Counted from the stretch's first letter, positions 16,392 through 26,157 are shown. The stretch is 64,000 nt of DNA from Nocardioides panacis (GCF_019039255.1 NZ_CP077062.1:992001-1056000), one strand, 5' to 3'. Program-made: numbers and translations. Notes: generated by a model not told the origin, from the letters alone.

Positions 16392-17935
16392 CGGGTGCTC
16401 ACCTTCTCCTGGTCCTCGGTGCGGTCGGACGGGGCGTCCGGTCCGCCGGGGGTACGGCGCCGGCCGGCGACCCGGCGGGCCAGCGGCCAGACGAGCACGA
16501 GCGCCACGACGACGTACACCACGACCGCGACCGGCTCGGACCACAGCCCGGAGACGTGCCCGTCGGAGAGCTGCAGCGAGGTGCGCAGCTGCTTCTCCAG
16601 GCGCGGGCCGAGGATCACCCCGAGCACCAGCGGCAGCACCGGCAGCCCGAAGCGCCGCATCATGAACCCGAGGACGCCGAGCACCAGCAGGATCGCCAGG
16701 TCGAACGCCTGCAGGTTGACCGAGTAGGCGCCCAGCGTCGCGAAGAACACGATGCCGGCGTAGAGGTAGGGCCGCGGGATCTGCAGCAGCCGCGCCCAGG
16801 CCGGGGCGAGCGGCAGGTTGATCACCAGCAGCAGGGTGTTGCCGATGAACAGGCTGGCGATCAGCGCCCAGACCAGCTGCGGCTCCCGGTCGAAGAGCAG
16901 CGGGCCGGGCTGGATGCCGTACTGGGTGAACGCCGCCAGCATCACGGCCGCGGTGGCGTTCGTGGGCAGGCCCAGGGAGAGCATCGGGACGAGCGTGCCG
17001 GCCGCGGAGGCGTTGTTCGCCGCCTCGGGACCCGCGACGCCCTCGATGGCGCCGTGCCCGAACTCCTCGGGGTGCTTGGAGAGCCGCTTCTCGGTCACGT
17101 AGGACAGGAACGTCGGGATCTCCGCGCCGCCGGCCGGCATCGCGCCGAACGGGAAGCCGAACGCGGTGCCGCGCAGCCAGGGCTTCCAGGACCGCTTCCA
17201 GTCCTCCTTGCCCATCCACGGCTGCCCGACGGGGATCACGTGCGCCGCCGTACGACGCAGGTGCGCGGCCACCCACAGCGCCTCGCCGACGGCGAAGATC
17301 GCCACCGCGACGACGACCACGTCGATGCCGTCCACGAGCAGCGGGAGGCCGAAGGTCAGCCGCTGCTGCCCGGAGAGCGGGTCGGTGCCGACCAGGCCGA
17401 TCGTCAGGCCCAGGCCGAGCGCGCAGAAGCCGCGCAGCCGCGAGGAGCCGAGCACCGCGGTGACCGCGAGCAGCGACAGGATCATGATCGCGAAGTAGCT
17501 CGGGTTGCCGAGGCTGACCGCGAACTTCACCACGAGCGGCGCCAGCACGACGAGCAGCACGGTGCCGATGGTGCCGGCGATGAACGACCCGATGGCGGCC
17601 GTGGCCAGCGCCTGCGCGGCCCGTCCGGCCTTGGCCATCTTGTGCCCCTCGATGGCGGTGACCACCGACGAGGACTCACCGGGCGTGTTCAGCAGGATCG
17701 AGGTGGTCGAGCCGCCGTACATGCCGCCGTAGTAGATGCCGGCGAACATGATGAACGCGCTCTCCGGCGGCAGGGCGAAGGTGACCGGGAGCAGCAGCGC
17801 CACGGTCATCGCGGGGCCGAGGCCCGGCAGCACGCCGACGGCGGTGCCGAGCAGCACCCCGATGAGGGCGTAGAGCAGGTTCTCCGGCGTCAGCGCCGTG
17901 GCGAACCCGCCCATCAGGGAGGACCAGACGTCCAT
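16388..17935 (-). CDS. tctA: Tripartite tricarboxylate transporter, large membrane subunit TctA
   Basis: Large permease of a TTT-family secondary transporter that takes up citrate, tricarballylate or a related carboxylate delivered by the binding protein TctC. The 515-residue protein has about 11-12 membrane segments. It carries the family motif [10 protein letters not shown] near residue 40 and the related A-G-G-A-E-I-P-T-F motif in the second half. The ATG at 17935 shares one base with the tctB stop (TGATG). The C-terminus is a charged cytoplasmic tail after the last helix. The substrate cannot be read from sequence; the linked CitA/DctS-type sensor fits a di- or tricarboxylate. Confidence 0.94.
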   Translation of the reverse strand: MDVWSSLMGGFATALTPENLLYALIGVLLGTAVGVLPGLGPAMTVALLLPVTFALPPESAFIMFAGIYYGGMYGGSTTSILLNTPGESSSVVTAIEGHKMAKAGRAAQALATAAIGSFIAGTIGTVLLVVLAPLVVKFAVSLGNPSYFAIMILSLLAVTAVLGSSRLRGFCALGLGLTIGLVGTDPLSGQQRLTFGLPLLVDGIDVVVVAVAIFAVGEALWVAAHLRRTAAHVIPVGQPWMGKEDWKRSWKPWLRGTAFGFPFGAMPAGGAEIPTFLSYVTEKRLSKHPEEFGHGAIEGVAGPEAANNASAAGTLVPMLSLGLPTNATAAVMLAAFTQYGIQPGPLLFDREPQLVWALIASLFIGNTLLLVINLPLAPAWARLLQIPRPYLYAGIVFFATLGAYSVNLQAFDLAILLVLGVLGFMMRRFGLPVLPLVLGVILGPRLEKQLRTSLQLSDGHVSGLWSEPVAVVVYVVVALVLVWPLARRVAGRRRTPGGPDAPSDRTEDQEKVSTR

Positions 17936-18450
17936 CAGAGCACCCCTTCCAGCACGCCGGCGGGCAGGTGGATGCCCAGGCCGAGGTAGAAGCCGTAGAA
18001 CGTGACCAGCGAGAGGGCCACCGAGATCAGCGCGTCGCGGACGTAGTGCCGGCTGCCCAGGGACCAGGCGCAGCCGAAGAACAGCATCGCGCCGGAGACC
18101 ACCCAGCCGAGCACGTCGATGAGCAGCACGTTGGCCACGAAGACCCCGAGCAGGGGCAGCACCACCCGCCACTCGGTGGGGGCCGTCAGGTCGACGTCCT
18201 CCCCCTCCTCGGCGACCCCGCGGCCGCCGCGGAGCACGTCGAGGGCCAGCGCCACCGCGCAGACCAGGAGCAGGACGGCGACGGCGAGCGGGAAGGCCTG
18301 GGGGCCGACCCGGTCCGACTCGGTGGTGGGCGCGTCCATCCGGAGCGCGTCGACGAGGACCACCAGGCCGACCACCCCGAGCAGGAGGGCGACCCCCAGC
18401 TCGGGGCGGGCGGCGAGCCGTCCGCGCGAGGGCGAGACGGCCTGGCTCAT
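17935..18450 (-). CDS. tctB: Tripartite tricarboxylate transporter, small membrane subunit TctB
   Basis: Small permease subunit of the TctABC transporter: 171 residues with four membrane helices ([40 protein letters not shown], and a bipartite C-terminal pair). The G-P-Q-A-F-P segment after the first helix is typical of TctB. The ATG at 18450 overlaps the tctC stop by 4 nt; a longer frame is only the shadow of tctC. The order tctC-tctB-tctA is the standard operon order. Confidence 0.92.
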   Translation of the reverse strand: MSQAVSPSRGRLAARPELGVALLLGVVGLVVLVDALRMDAPTTESDRVGPQAFPLAVAVLLLVCAVALALDVLRGGRGVAEEGEDVDLTAPTEWRVVLPLLGVFVANVLLIDVLGWVVSGAMLFFGCAWSLGSRHYVRDALISVALSLVTFYGFYLGLGIHLPAGVLEGVL

Positions 18451-19472
18451 GCCAGCCCCAGCTCGCTCAGGGTGTCCGCGACCCGCTTGTCCTGCTCGGT
18501 GAGGAACGCGCCGAACTGGTCGCTGGTCTGGAACGCGTCGGCCCAGCTGTTGGCCTTGAGGGCGTCCTTCCACTCCTGGGTCTCGTGCATCTTCTGGAAG
18601 ATGCCGACCAGGCGCTCCTTCTCGGCGTCGGTGATGCCGGGGGGTGCCACGACGCCGCGCCAGTTGGTGAAGACCAGGTCGATGCCGGCCTCCTTGAAGG
18701 TCGGGGCGTCGATGTCGTCGATCCGCTCGTCGCCGCTGGTGGCCAGCACCCGGATGTCGCCGTTGGCGATCTGGTCCTTGAACTCGCCAGCGCCGGAGGT
18801 GGCGACGTCGACCTTCGAGCCGAGGATCGCCGGGAGCAGGTCGCCGCCGCCGTCGTACTGCACGAAGTTGACCTTCTTGGGGTTGATGCCGACGGCCTGG
18901 GCCAGCTGCATCGGCAGCAGGTGGTCCGGCCCGCCGGGCGAGGAGCCGCCGCCGACGCTGATCGAGCCCGGGTCGGCCTTCCAGGCGGTGACCAGGTCGT
19001 CGATGGTCTTGAACGGGGAGCCCTTCGGCACCATCACGGCGCCGTACTCCTCGATGAGGCGGGCGATCGGGGTGGTCTCCGCGAGCGTGGCCTTGGAGTT
19101 GTTGGTGTAGCTCGCGCCCACCACGCCGAGGCCCATCAGCATCGTCAGGTCGGCGTTGCCCTTCTCGTTGACGGTGCGGGCCAGGCCCACGGTGCCGCCG
19201 GCGCCCTCGAGGTTGAACACCTCGGTGCCGGACGTGATCTCGTCGTCCTCCATCACCTTGGCCGCGGTGCGCGCGGTGATGTCGTAGCCGCCGCCGGGGG
19301 TGTTGGGGACCATGATGCGCAGGTCGCTGAGCGGCTGGCCGGCGTCGGCGGCGCTGTCGCCGCCGCTGCTGTCGGTCACGCCGCAGGCGGAGGCGACGAG
19401 GGCGAGGCCGGCCACGAGGGCGGCGCCGCCCGCCGGGCGCAGCAGTCGGTGGGAGGTTCGGGGCAGACGCAT
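18447..19472 (-). CDS. tctC: Tripartite tricarboxylate transporter substrate-binding lipoprotein TctC
   Basis: Periplasm-side binding protein of the TTT (Bug) family, which captures the carboxylate and hands it to TctAB. It is 341 residues with a lipoprotein signal peptide: R-R-like basic start, hydrophobic A-G-L-A-L-V-A, lipobox A-S-A-C. Family motifs follow: [12 protein letters not shown] near residue 50 and [10 protein letters not shown] in the ligand loop. I choose the ATG at 19472 because a GAGAGGA Shine-Dalgarno lies just upstream and the signal peptide then has normal length; an upstream ATG at 19502 would add 10 residues. First gene of the operon, divergent from its likely two-component regulators. 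Confidence 0.93.
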   Translation of the reverse strand: MRLPRTSHRLLRPAGGAALVAGLALVASACGVTDSSGGDSAADAGQPLSDLRIMVPNTPGGGYDITARTAAKVMEDDEITSGTEVFNLEGAGGTVGLARTVNEKGNADLTMLMGLGVVGASYTNNSKATLAETTPIARLIEEYGAVMVPKGSPFKTIDDLVTAWKADPGSISVGGGSSPGGPDHLLPMQLAQAVGINPKKVNFVQYDGGGDLLPAILGSKVDVATSGAGEFKDQIANGDIRVLATSGDERIDDIDAPTFKEAGIDLVFTNWRGVVAPPGITDAEKERLVGIFQKMHETQEWKDALKANSWADAFQTSDQFGAFLTEQDKRVADTLSELGLA

Positions 19473-19545
19473 GGTGGATCCTCTCGTGCGTCGGTGGTTC
19501 ACGGGTGTCGTGGTGAACCCTGGCCCGCCGGTGTGAGCGCCGTCA

Positions 19546-19584
19546 CCGTTGCGGACTCAACGGACGTTGTGGTCATTGTGGTCA
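19546..19584. promoter_or_regulatory. Dyad and tandem repeat between tctCBA and its two-component system
   Basis: Two elements lie side by side. CCGTTG-N6-CAACGG (19546-19563) is a perfect 6-6-6 dyad. TTGTGGTCA occurs twice in direct tandem (19567-19575 and 19576-19584). They sit in the 149-bp divergent gap and are good candidates for binding by the response regulator encoded at 21247. Neither was matched to a known consensus. Confidence 0.55.
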
Positions 19585-19621
19585 CGGACACACGGGGCGC
19601 GACGAGTGCCATCCTGGACCC

Positions 19622-21250
19622 GTGCTTCCCCCGGCGAGACGACGCGAGATGACCCTGGCGGGGCAGTACCTCCTGCTCCAGGTGCTCGTGGTGCTCGTGG
19701 TGCTGCTCGCGGTCGGCGCCATCTCGGTGGCCCAGACCGCCCGCACGTTCGAGCGCAGCGAGGTGCGGCCGGCGCTGAGCGCCGCCGAGAACCTCGCGGC
19801 CAACCCGGTGGTGCGCGAGACGATCGCGACCGCGCAGCCCTACGACCGGTCCGGGCTGGCCTCGGTGGCCGAGTCGTCGCGGACCAACTCCGGGTCCACC
19901 TCGGTGCTGCTCGCCAACACCGCGCGGCTGGTGCTGGTCTCCTCCGACCCCACCCAGGTGGGGGACCGGGTCGTGACCGGGCCGAGCCGGGCGCTGGCCG
20001 GTGCCTCCTGGACCGGCACCCGCGACGTGTCCGGGCGGACCGTGGTCGTCGCCCAGGCACCGGTGTACGCCGAGCGGACCGGCGAGGTGGTCGGGATGGC
20101 CGAGATCGGCCGCGAGGTCCCGTCGCTGTGGAGCCGGATCGGTGACGTGGTGCCCAACCTGCTGGTCTACCTCGGGGTGGCCAGCGTCCTCGGCCTCGGC
20201 GGCTCGCTGCTGCTCTCGCGCCGGGTCAAGCGGCAGACCCTGGGGATGGAGCCGACCGAGATCGCCGGGCTGGTGGAGCACCGCGAGGCGCTGGTGCACG
20301 GCGTCAAGGAGGGCGTGATCGCCATCGACGAGCAGCAGCGGGTCACCGTGGTCAACGACTCGGCGCGCCGGCTGCTCGGGCTGCCGCTCGACGGGGTCGG
20401 CCACCGGCTCGACGAGCTCGCGCTCGACCACGAGCTGGTCGAGGCGCTCACCAGCAGCCAGCCCGACCCGGACCGGCTGGTGCTGGTCGGCGACCGGGTG
20501 CTGGCCCTGAACCGCCGCCCGATGCGCTCCCACGGCCAGGTGATCGGCTCCGTGACCACGCTGCGCGACCGCACCGAGCTGTCCGCCCTGGAGCGCGAGC
20601 TGGGCACCAGCCGGGCCACCAGCGACACGCTCCGCGCGCAGACCCACGAGTTCGCCAACCAGCTGCACACGATCAGCGGGCTGCTGCAGCTCGAGGAGTA
20701 CGACGAGGTGATGCGGTTCGTCGACGGGGTCCGGCTGAGCCGCAGCTCGCTGTACGACGAGGTCACCTCCCGGATCGACGACGCGACGGTCGCGGCGCTG
20801 CTGATCGCCAAGGCGAGCCTCGCCGCCGAGCGCGGCGTGGAGCTGCGGCTGGACCCCGCCTCCTGCGTCGGCAAGGTGTACGGCGCCCTGGCGCGCGACC
20901 TCACCACGGTCGTCGGCAACCTGGTCGACAACGCGCTGGACGCCGTGAGCACCTCGGAGCAGCCGCGGGTCGACGTACGCGTGGTGGGTGAGGGGGACGC
21001 GATCACCGTTACCGTCGCGGACACCGGGCCCGGGGTGCCGGACACCGAGGCGGTGTTCCGGCAGGGCTGGACCACCAAGGCCGGCTCGGGCGCCGGCGAC
21101 GGGGGCCGCGGCTTCGGTCTCGCGCTGACCCGGCTGGTCTGCCGGCGCCGCGGCGGCGACGTGCGGGTGCACAACGAGGGCGGCGCGGTCTTCACAGCGA
21201 CCCTGCCGACCGGGACCGACGGGCCCGACGGGGACGAGGAGGACGCGTGA
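19622..21250 (+). CDS. CitA/DctS-family sensor histidine kinase
   Basis: Membrane sensor kinase, 542 residues. TM1 is at about residues 13-38, then an extracytoplasmic Cache/PAS-like sensor of about 140 residues, and TM2 near residues 175-200 (L-L-V-Y-L-G-V-A-S-V-L-G-L). A cytoplasmic PAS domain follows (E-G-V-I-A-I-D-E-Q-Q-R-V). The H-box is T-H-E-F-A-N-Q-L-H-T-I-S-G-L-L, the DcuS/CitA type. The ATPase domain has N-box N-L-V-D-N-A-L-D-A, D-T-G-P-G-V and G-R-G-F-G-L-A-L. It overlaps the response regulator by 4 nt and is divergent from tctCBA, so it probably senses the transported carboxylate. The GTG at 19622 has a poor CATCCT -10 6 nt upstream; ATG at 19649 would remove nine residues. Confidence 0.9.
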   Translation: MLPPARRREMTLAGQYLLLQVLVVLVVLLAVGAISVAQTARTFERSEVRPALSAAENLAANPVVRETIATAQPYDRSGLASVAESSRTNSGSTSVLLANTARLVLVSSDPTQVGDRVVTGPSRALAGASWTGTRDVSGRTVVVAQAPVYAERTGEVVGMAEIGREVPSLWSRIGDVVPNLLVYLGVASVLGLGGSLLLSRRVKRQTLGMEPTEIAGLVEHREALVHGVKEGVIAIDEQQRVTVVNDSARRLLGLPLDGVGHRLDELALDHELVEALTSSQPDPDRLVLVGDRVLALNRRPMRSHGQVIGSVTTLRDRTELSALERELGTSRATSDTLRAQTHEFANQLHTISGLLQLEEYDEVMRFVDGVRLSRSSLYDEVTSRIDDATVAALLIAKASLAAERGVELRLDPASCVGKVYGALARDLTTVVGNLVDNALDAVSTSEQPRVDVRVVGEGDAITVTVADTGPGVPDTEAVFRQGWTTKAGSGAGDGGRGFGLALTRLVCRRRGGDVRVHNEGGAVFTATLPTGTDGPDGDEEDA

Positions 21251-21906
21251 TCGAGGTCCTGGTCGTCGACGACGACTTCATGGTCGCCCGGATCCACACC
21301 GGGTTCGTCGAGCGGACGCCCGGCTTCCGGGTCACCGGCGTCGCGCACACCGGGGCGGACGCGCTGGCCCAGGCCGAACGGCTGCAGCCCGACCTGGTGC
21401 TGCTCGACGTCTACCTGCCGGACGTGTCCGGTCTGGACCTGCTGGGCGCCCTGCGTGAGGCCGCCCCGGAGGTCGACGTGCTGGTGATCTCCGCGGCCCG
21501 GGAGGCCGACACCGTGCGGCGGGCGTTGCGCGGCGGGATCGTGCACTACCTGATGAAGCCGTTCACCTACGACGACCTGCGGGTCCGCCTCGAGCACTAC
21601 GAGCAGGCCTACATCGGGCTGCCCGGCGAGGAGACCGACCAGGCGGCCGTCGACCGGGTGTTCGGGGTGCGCGGCAGCGACAAGCGGCTGCCCAAGGGGT
21701 TCAGCCCGGAGACCCTGCGGCTGGTCGAGGACTCGCTGCGCCAGGAGACCACCGACCTCTCCGCGGCCGAGGCGGCCAACCTGCTCGGGATCTCCCGGGT
21801 CAGCGCCCGGAGGTACCTCGAGCACCTGACCGAGACCGGCAAGGTGGAGGTCAGCCTGCGCTACGGCGAGGTCGGCCGCCCGGAGCGCCGCTACGCCTGG
21901 CGGTGA
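21247..21906 (+). CDS. CitB/DctR-family response regulator
   Basis: Transcription regulator partner of the upstream kinase, 219 residues. The receiver domain has the acidic pocket V-V-D-D-D, the phospho-acceptor D in L-L-D-V-Y-L-P-D near residue 54, and the lysine in L-M-K-P-F. The C-terminal helix-turn-helix is L-S-A-A-E-A-A-N-L-L-G-I-S-R-V-S-A-R-R-Y, the CitB type. The GTG at 21247 overlaps the kinase stop. Likely target: the tctCBA promoter, through the repeats at 19546-19584. No second operon copy of such sites was noticed in the window. Confidence 0.92.
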   Translation: MIEVLVVDDDFMVARIHTGFVERTPGFRVTGVAHTGADALAQAERLQPDLVLLDVYLPDVSGLDLLGALREAAPEVDVLVISAAREADTVRRALRGGIVHYLMKPFTYDDLRVRLEHYEQAYIGLPGEETDQAAVDRVFGVRGSDKRLPKGFSPETLRLVEDSLRQETTDLSAAEAANLLGISRVSARRYLEHLTETGKVEVSLRYGEVGRPERRYAWR

Positions 21907-21952
21907 CCGGTTCGCGGTCTGGGCCGCCGGACCGTCATACTCGGTGACGGTT

Positions 21953-23423
21953 ATGACTGCTACCCCTGACGCCCTGGCCCCCCCTCACCACCGTCGCGCT
22001 GGTGACGCTCGGCTGCGCCCGCAACGAGGTCGACTCCGAGGAGCTGGCCGGACGGCTCGAGGCGGGCGGCTTCCGCCTGGTCGACGATCCCGAGGACGCG
22101 GACACCGTGATGGTGAACACGTGCGGCTTCGTCGAGGCGGCCAAGAAGGACTCCGTCGACACCCTGCTGGCCGCCTCCGACCTCAAGGCCGAGGGGACCA
22201 CCAAGGCGGTCGTCGCGGTCGGCTGCATGGCCGAGCGCTACGGCAAGGACCTCGCCGAGTCGCTGCCGGAGGCCGACGCCGTGCTGGGCTTCGACGACTA
22301 CCCGGACATCGCCGCCAAGCTGCGCTCGATCCTGGCCGGTGAGAAGCACCACCCGCACACCCCGCAGGACCGGCGCCGGCTGCTGCCGATCACGCCGAGC
22401 GAGCGCGGCTCGGCGGCCGACGCGGTCGTCGTACCCGGGCACACGATCTCCGCCCCCGACCTACCCGTCGGTGCGGCCCCGGACTCCGGCCCCCGTGCCG
22501 TACGTCGCCGGCTGGACGGCGGGCCGATGGCGCCGCTGAAGCTGGCCAGCGGCTGCGACCGGCGCTGCTCGTTCTGCGCGATCCCGTCGTTCCGCGGCTC
22601 GTTCGTGTCGCGCCGGCCCAGCGACGTGCTGCACGAGGCCCGGTGGCTCGGCGAGCAGGGCGTCAAGGAGCTGTTCCTGGTCAGCGAGAACTCCACGTCC
22701 TACGGCAAGGACCTCGGCGACCTGCGGCTCCTCGAGACGCTGCTGCCCGAGCTCGCCGCGGTCGAGGGCGTCGAGCGGGTCCGGGTGTCCTACCTGCAGC
22801 CCGCCGAGACCCGGCCCGGCCTGGTCACCGCGATCGCGTCCACCCCCGGCGTCGCCGCCTACTACGACCTGTCCTTCCAGCACGCGTCGAACGCCGTGCT
22901 GCGCCGGATGCGGCGCTTCGGCGACCCGGAGAGCTTCCTCGGGCTGATCGAGCAGATCCGCACGCAGGCGCCGCTGGCGGGCATCCGCTCCAACGTGATC
23001 GTCGGCTTCCCCGGCGAGACCGAGGACGACCTGAACACGCTGTGCGACTTCCTGGTCGACGCCCGGATGGACGTGGTCGGCGTGTTCGGCTACTCCGACG
23101 AGGACGGCACCGAGGCCGCGGCGTACGACGGCAAGCTCGACGAGGACGAGATCCGCGACCGCACCGAGCACGTGACGCGGCTGGTCGAGGAGCTCACCTC
23201 CCAGCGCGCCGAGGACCGGATCGGCGAGCGGGTCGAGGTGCTGCTGGAGTCCCTGGCCGAGGCCGGCGACGAGGCGGAGGGCCGAGCGGTCCACCAGGGC
23301 CCGGAGGTGGACGGTACGACGACCGTGGCCGGCCTGCCCGCGGACGCCAGGGTCGGCGACATCGTCAGCGCGCTGGTCGTCGCCTCGGACGGTGCGGACC
23401 TCGTCGCCGAGGTGACCGCGTGA
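21953..23423 (+). CDS. rimO: Ribosomal protein S12 methylthiotransferase RimO (5' frameshift in this sequence)
   Basis: Radical-SAM enzyme that methylthiolates an aspartate of ribosomal protein S12. An N-terminal UPF0004 domain has three cysteines (L-G-C-A-R-N, N-T-C-G-F, V-G-C-M-A). The radical-SAM motif C-x3-C-x2-C is C-D-R-R-C-S-F-C, and a TRAM domain is at the end. As printed, no start codon gives the full N-terminus: the frame has a stop at 21954, and the first start is a GTG at 22002 that would remove the first beta strand. Deleting one C from the seven-C run at 21978-21984 joins ATG 21953 to the frame and gives [21 protein letters not shown], about 489 residues. CATACT at 21936-21941 is a likely -10. 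It overlaps pgsA by 4 nt. Confidence 0.9.
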
Positions 23424-24040
23424 CCCAGGCGCCCGAGCACAAGCCGACCAACTGGAACCTCCCCAACGCGCTGACCACGCTGCGGATCGTGATGGTGCCG
23501 TTCTTCGGCTGGGCGCTGCTCGTCGACGACGGCTCGTCGGTGCTGTGGCGGTGCATCGCCTGGCTGCTGTTCGCGGTGGCGATGATCACCGACAAGGTCG
23601 ACGGCGACATCGCCCGCAGCCGCAACCTGGTCACGAACTTCGGCAAGATCGCCGACCCGATCGCGGACAAGGCGCTGACCGGGATGGCGTTCGTCGGACT
23701 GTCCGTCATCGGCGACATCTGGTGGTGGGTGACGATCCTGGTGCTGGTCCGCGAGTGGGGGATCACCCTGCTGCGGCTCTGGGTGATCCGGCACGGCGTG
23801 ATGGCCGCCGGCCGCGGCGGCAAGCTCAAGACGGTGCTGCAGACCTTGGCCCTGGGCCTGTTCATCCTGCCGATCCGGATCCTCCAGGACGACTGGGGCG
23901 TGGCCGGCGACGTGCTCTGGGGCCTCGCGGTCGTGCTGATGGTCGCCGCGGTGACGCTGACCGTGGTCACCGGCCTGGACTACGTCGTGAAGGCGCTCGC
24001 CGTCCGTCGCGACGGCCGGTCCTCGGTCGGCACCAGCTGA
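23420..24040 (+). CDS. pgsA: CDP-diacylglycerol-glycerol-3-phosphate 3-phosphatidyltransferase
   Basis: Integral membrane CDP-alcohol phosphatidyltransferase, probably making phosphatidylglycerol phosphate from CDP-diacylglycerol. The 206-residue protein has the catalytic signature D-x2-D-G-x2-A-R-x8-G-x3-D-x3-D, seen as D-K-V-D-G-D-I-A-R through G-K-I-A-D-P-I-A-D near residues 58-82, and several membrane helices. The GTG at 23420 overlaps the rimO stop, so the two are coupled. The rimO-pgsA-cinA order is conserved in actinobacteria; here a repeat array and a GH15 gene separate pgsA from cinA. Other family members (PIS, cardiolipin synthase) share the signature, so the exact acceptor is from synteny. 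Confidence 0.9.
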   Translation: MTQAPEHKPTNWNLPNALTTLRIVMVPFFGWALLVDDGSSVLWRCIAWLLFAVAMITDKVDGDIARSRNLVTNFGKIADPIADKALTGMAFVGLSVIGDIWWWVTILVLVREWGITLLRLWVIRHGVMAAGRGGKLKTVLQTLALGLFILPIRILQDDWGVAGDVLWGLAVVLMVAAVTLTVVTGLDYVVKALAVRRDGRSSVGTS

Positions 24041-24063
24041 TCCGACCGGACGTGGTCGTCGTC

Positions 24064-24317
24064 GACCCGGGTCCCAGTTCACCCCGACCCGGGTCTGAGT
24101 TCATGTCGACCCGGGTCTGAATGCATGTCGACCCGGGTCTGAGCGCACCCCGACCCGGGTCCCAGTTCATGTCGACCCGGGTCTGAGTGCACGTCGACCC
24201 GGGTCGGGGTGAACCAAGGCCCGGGTCGAGGTCACATAAGGCCCGGGTCGGGGTGAACCAAGGCTCGGGTCGAGATCACATAAGGCCCGGGTCGGCGGGG
24301 GCCCGGAGGCCCGGGTC
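24064..24317. repeat. 22-bp tandem repeat array, two opposed blocks
   Basis: Eleven units lie at an exact 22-bp step (first bases 24064, 24086, 24108 and so on to 24284), and a twelfth follows after 24 bp at 24308. Each begins with GACCCGGGTC or GGCCCGGGTC (one copy GGCTCGGGTC) followed by a 12-bp variable part. Units 1-6 have spacers such as CCAGTTCACCCC and TGAGTTCATGTC. Units 7-10 alternate GGGGTGAACCAA and GAGGTCACATAA. The unit-1 spacer read backwards starts GGGGTGAAC, so left and right blocks are in opposite orientation. The array fills the gap between convergent pgsA and GH15 genes, ending 2 bp before the GH15 stop. Because 22 is not a multiple of 3, the repeated TGA/TAA triplets shift frame from unit to unit. 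Function unknown; terminator or insulator is a guess. Confidence 0.9.
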
Positions 24318-24319
24318 GG

Positions 24320-26137
24320 TCAGTGGTCGGCGCGGGTGGCCCTCGTGCCTCCGCCGTCGCGGCCCTCGGCCCGCTCGAGCTGGTTGGCCGCGCCGACCAG
24401 CGTCAGGTGCGAGAACGCCTGCGGGAAGTTGCCGATGAAGCGCCGTGCCCCGACGTCGTACTCCTCGGAGAGCAGGCCCACGTCGTTGGGGAGCTCCAGC
24501 AGCCGCTGCATCAGCGCGTGCGCGTCGTCGAGCCGGCCCGCGTGCACGTAGGCCTCGACCAGCCAGAACGAGCAGGCCAGGAACGGGTGCTCGTCGCCGG
24601 GGAGCCCGTCGACGCCGGACCCGGTGCGGTAGCGCAGCAGCAGCCCGTCGCGCATCAGGTCCTCCTCGACGGCCTTGATGGTGCCGAGCATCCGCGGGTC
24701 GTCGCCCTCGATGAAGCCGACGTCGGAGAGCACCAGCAGCGAGGCGTCGACCTCGTCGGTGTCGTAGTGCTGGGTGAAGGTGTTGCGACCCGGGTCGTAG
24801 CCGTGGGCGAGCACCTCGTCGCGGACCTTTTCGCGCAGCGTCCGCCACTCCTCGACCGGGCCGTCGAGGCCGTGCCTCTCGACCGCGGCGATGGCCCGGT
24901 CGAAGGCGACCCACACCATCACCCGGGAGTGCGTGAACCTCCGCTGCGGGCCGCGGATCTCCCACAGCCCGTTGTCGGGCTCGTCCCAGTGCCGGGCGAG
25001 CTCCTCGATGAGCACCCGCTGCAGCGACCAGGAGTCCGCGTCCTCCTCGGCGCCGAGGGAGCGGGCCATCTCCAGGGCGATCATCACCTCGCCGAGCACG
25101 TCGGTCTGGCGCTGCCTCACCGCGCCGTTGCCGACGCGTACGGGGGTGGAGCCGGCGTAGCCCGGGAGGTGGTCGAGCGTGCGCTCCTCGAGCTCCCGGC
25201 CGCCGTCCACGGCGTACATGATCTGCAGGTCCTGGGGGTCACCGGCCGCCGCGCGCAGCAGCCAGCTGCGCCACAGCAGCGCCTCCTCGTCGTACCCCGA
25301 CTCCAGCAGCGCCTCGAGCGTCAGCGAGGCGTCGCGCAGCCAGCAGTACCGGTAGTCCCAGTTGCGCTCGCCGCCGAGCTCCTCGGGCAGCGACGTGGAG
25401 ACCGCCGCGACGATGCCGCCGGTGCCGCCGTGGGTGAGCAGCCGCAGGGTCACGAGGGAGCGCACCACGTGGTCACGGTAGGGCCCCTCGTAGGTGCACT
25501 TCGCGACCCAGGCCTCGGACCTGGCGATGGTCTCCTCGATCCGGGACTCGTACGCGACCGGTTCGGGCAGCGGGTGGTGGGAGGGCACCCAGGTGGTGGA
25601 GAACGTCATCTCCTCGCCGGCGTGCACGTCGAACTCGTCCACGTGCCGGCCGTCCTCGGCGACCGGCAGCCGGTGCCCGCGCAGGATCAGCCGGTCCGGG
25701 CCCGCGACCGCGGTGATCACCTCGGCGCCGTGCATGTCCTGACGGCGCACCCAGGGCCGGATCTTCCCGTAGCCGAGCCGGACGATCCACTCGTGCCGCA
25801 TCGTGACCGTGCCCTCCAGGCCGATCACCCGGCGGACGATGTCGGCGCGGTGGTCGCCGATCGGCATCAGGTCCAGGATCGTCACGGCTCCGGTGCCGGT
25901 GCGCCACGTGGTCTCGAGCACCGCGCTGTCCCCGACGTAGCGACGGCTGCACTCCGCCCCGGCGTCCTTCGGGCCGAGCAGCCAGCGCCCGTGCTCCGGG
26001 CCGCCGAGGAGCGCGGCGAAGCAGGCGGGGGAGTCGAAGCGGGGCAGGCACAGCCAGTCGACCGACCCGTCCTTGCCGACCAGCGCGGCCGTGCCCGTGT
26101 CGCCCAGCACCGCGTAGTCCTCGATCGGGAGAGCCAT
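24320..26137 (-). CDS. Glycoside hydrolase family 15 protein (glucoamylase/trehalase-like)
   Basis: Cytoplasmic GH15 enzyme of 605 residues with no signal peptide. The N-terminal beta-sandwich begins I-E-D-Y-A-V-L-G-D-T-G-T-A-A-L-V-G-K-D-G-S-V-D-W-L-C-L-P-R-F-D-S. The (alpha/alpha)6 catalytic barrel carries N-W-D-Y-R-Y-C-W-L-R-D-A and the acidic motif G-L-W-E-I-R-G. GH15 proteins of this form in mycobacteria hydrolyse trehalose; others act on maltose or isomaltose, so the substrate is open. The start at 26137 has TACGGT 6 nt upstream on the minus strand. It interrupts the usual pgsA-cinA adjacency, is divergent from cinA, and its 3' end abuts the repeat array. Confidence 0.88.
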   Translation of the reverse strand: MALPIEDYAVLGDTGTAALVGKDGSVDWLCLPRFDSPACFAALLGGPEHGRWLLGPKDAGAECSRRYVGDSAVLETTWRTGTGAVTILDLMPIGDHRADIVRRVIGLEGTVTMRHEWIVRLGYGKIRPWVRRQDMHGAEVITAVAGPDRLILRGHRLPVAEDGRHVDEFDVHAGEEMTFSTTWVPSHHPLPEPVAYESRIEETIARSEAWVAKCTYEGPYRDHVVRSLVTLRLLTHGGTGGIVAAVSTSLPEELGGERNWDYRYCWLRDASLTLEALLESGYDEEALLWRSWLLRAAAGDPQDLQIMYAVDGGRELEERTLDHLPGYAGSTPVRVGNGAVRQRQTDVLGEVMIALEMARSLGAEEDADSWSLQRVLIEELARHWDEPDNGLWEIRGPQRRFTHSRVMVWVAFDRAIAAVERHGLDGPVEEWRTLREKVRDEVLAHGYDPGRNTFTQHYDTDEVDASLLVLSDVGFIEGDDPRMLGTIKAVEEDLMRDGLLLRYRTGSGVDGLPGDEHPFLACSFWLVEAYVHAGRLDDAHALMQRLLELPNDVGLLSEEYDVGARRFIGNFPQAFSHLTLVGAANQLERAEGRDGGGTRATRADH

Positions 26138-26143
26138 GCCGTC

Positions 26144-26149
26144 ACCGTA
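26144..26149 (-). promoter_or_regulatory. -10 element of leaderless GH15 promoter
   Basis: Minus-strand TACGGT, 6 nt, then ATG at 26137. It lies only 8 bp from the cinA -10 element on the other strand, so the two promoters are back to back. Confidence 0.5.
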
Positions 26150-26157
26150 GCCGTGGC

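Noticed and set aside
24064-24317. CRISPR array
   Set aside because: The period is only 22 bp, the variable parts are 12 bp and recur between units, and there are no cas genes. Units also reverse orientation.
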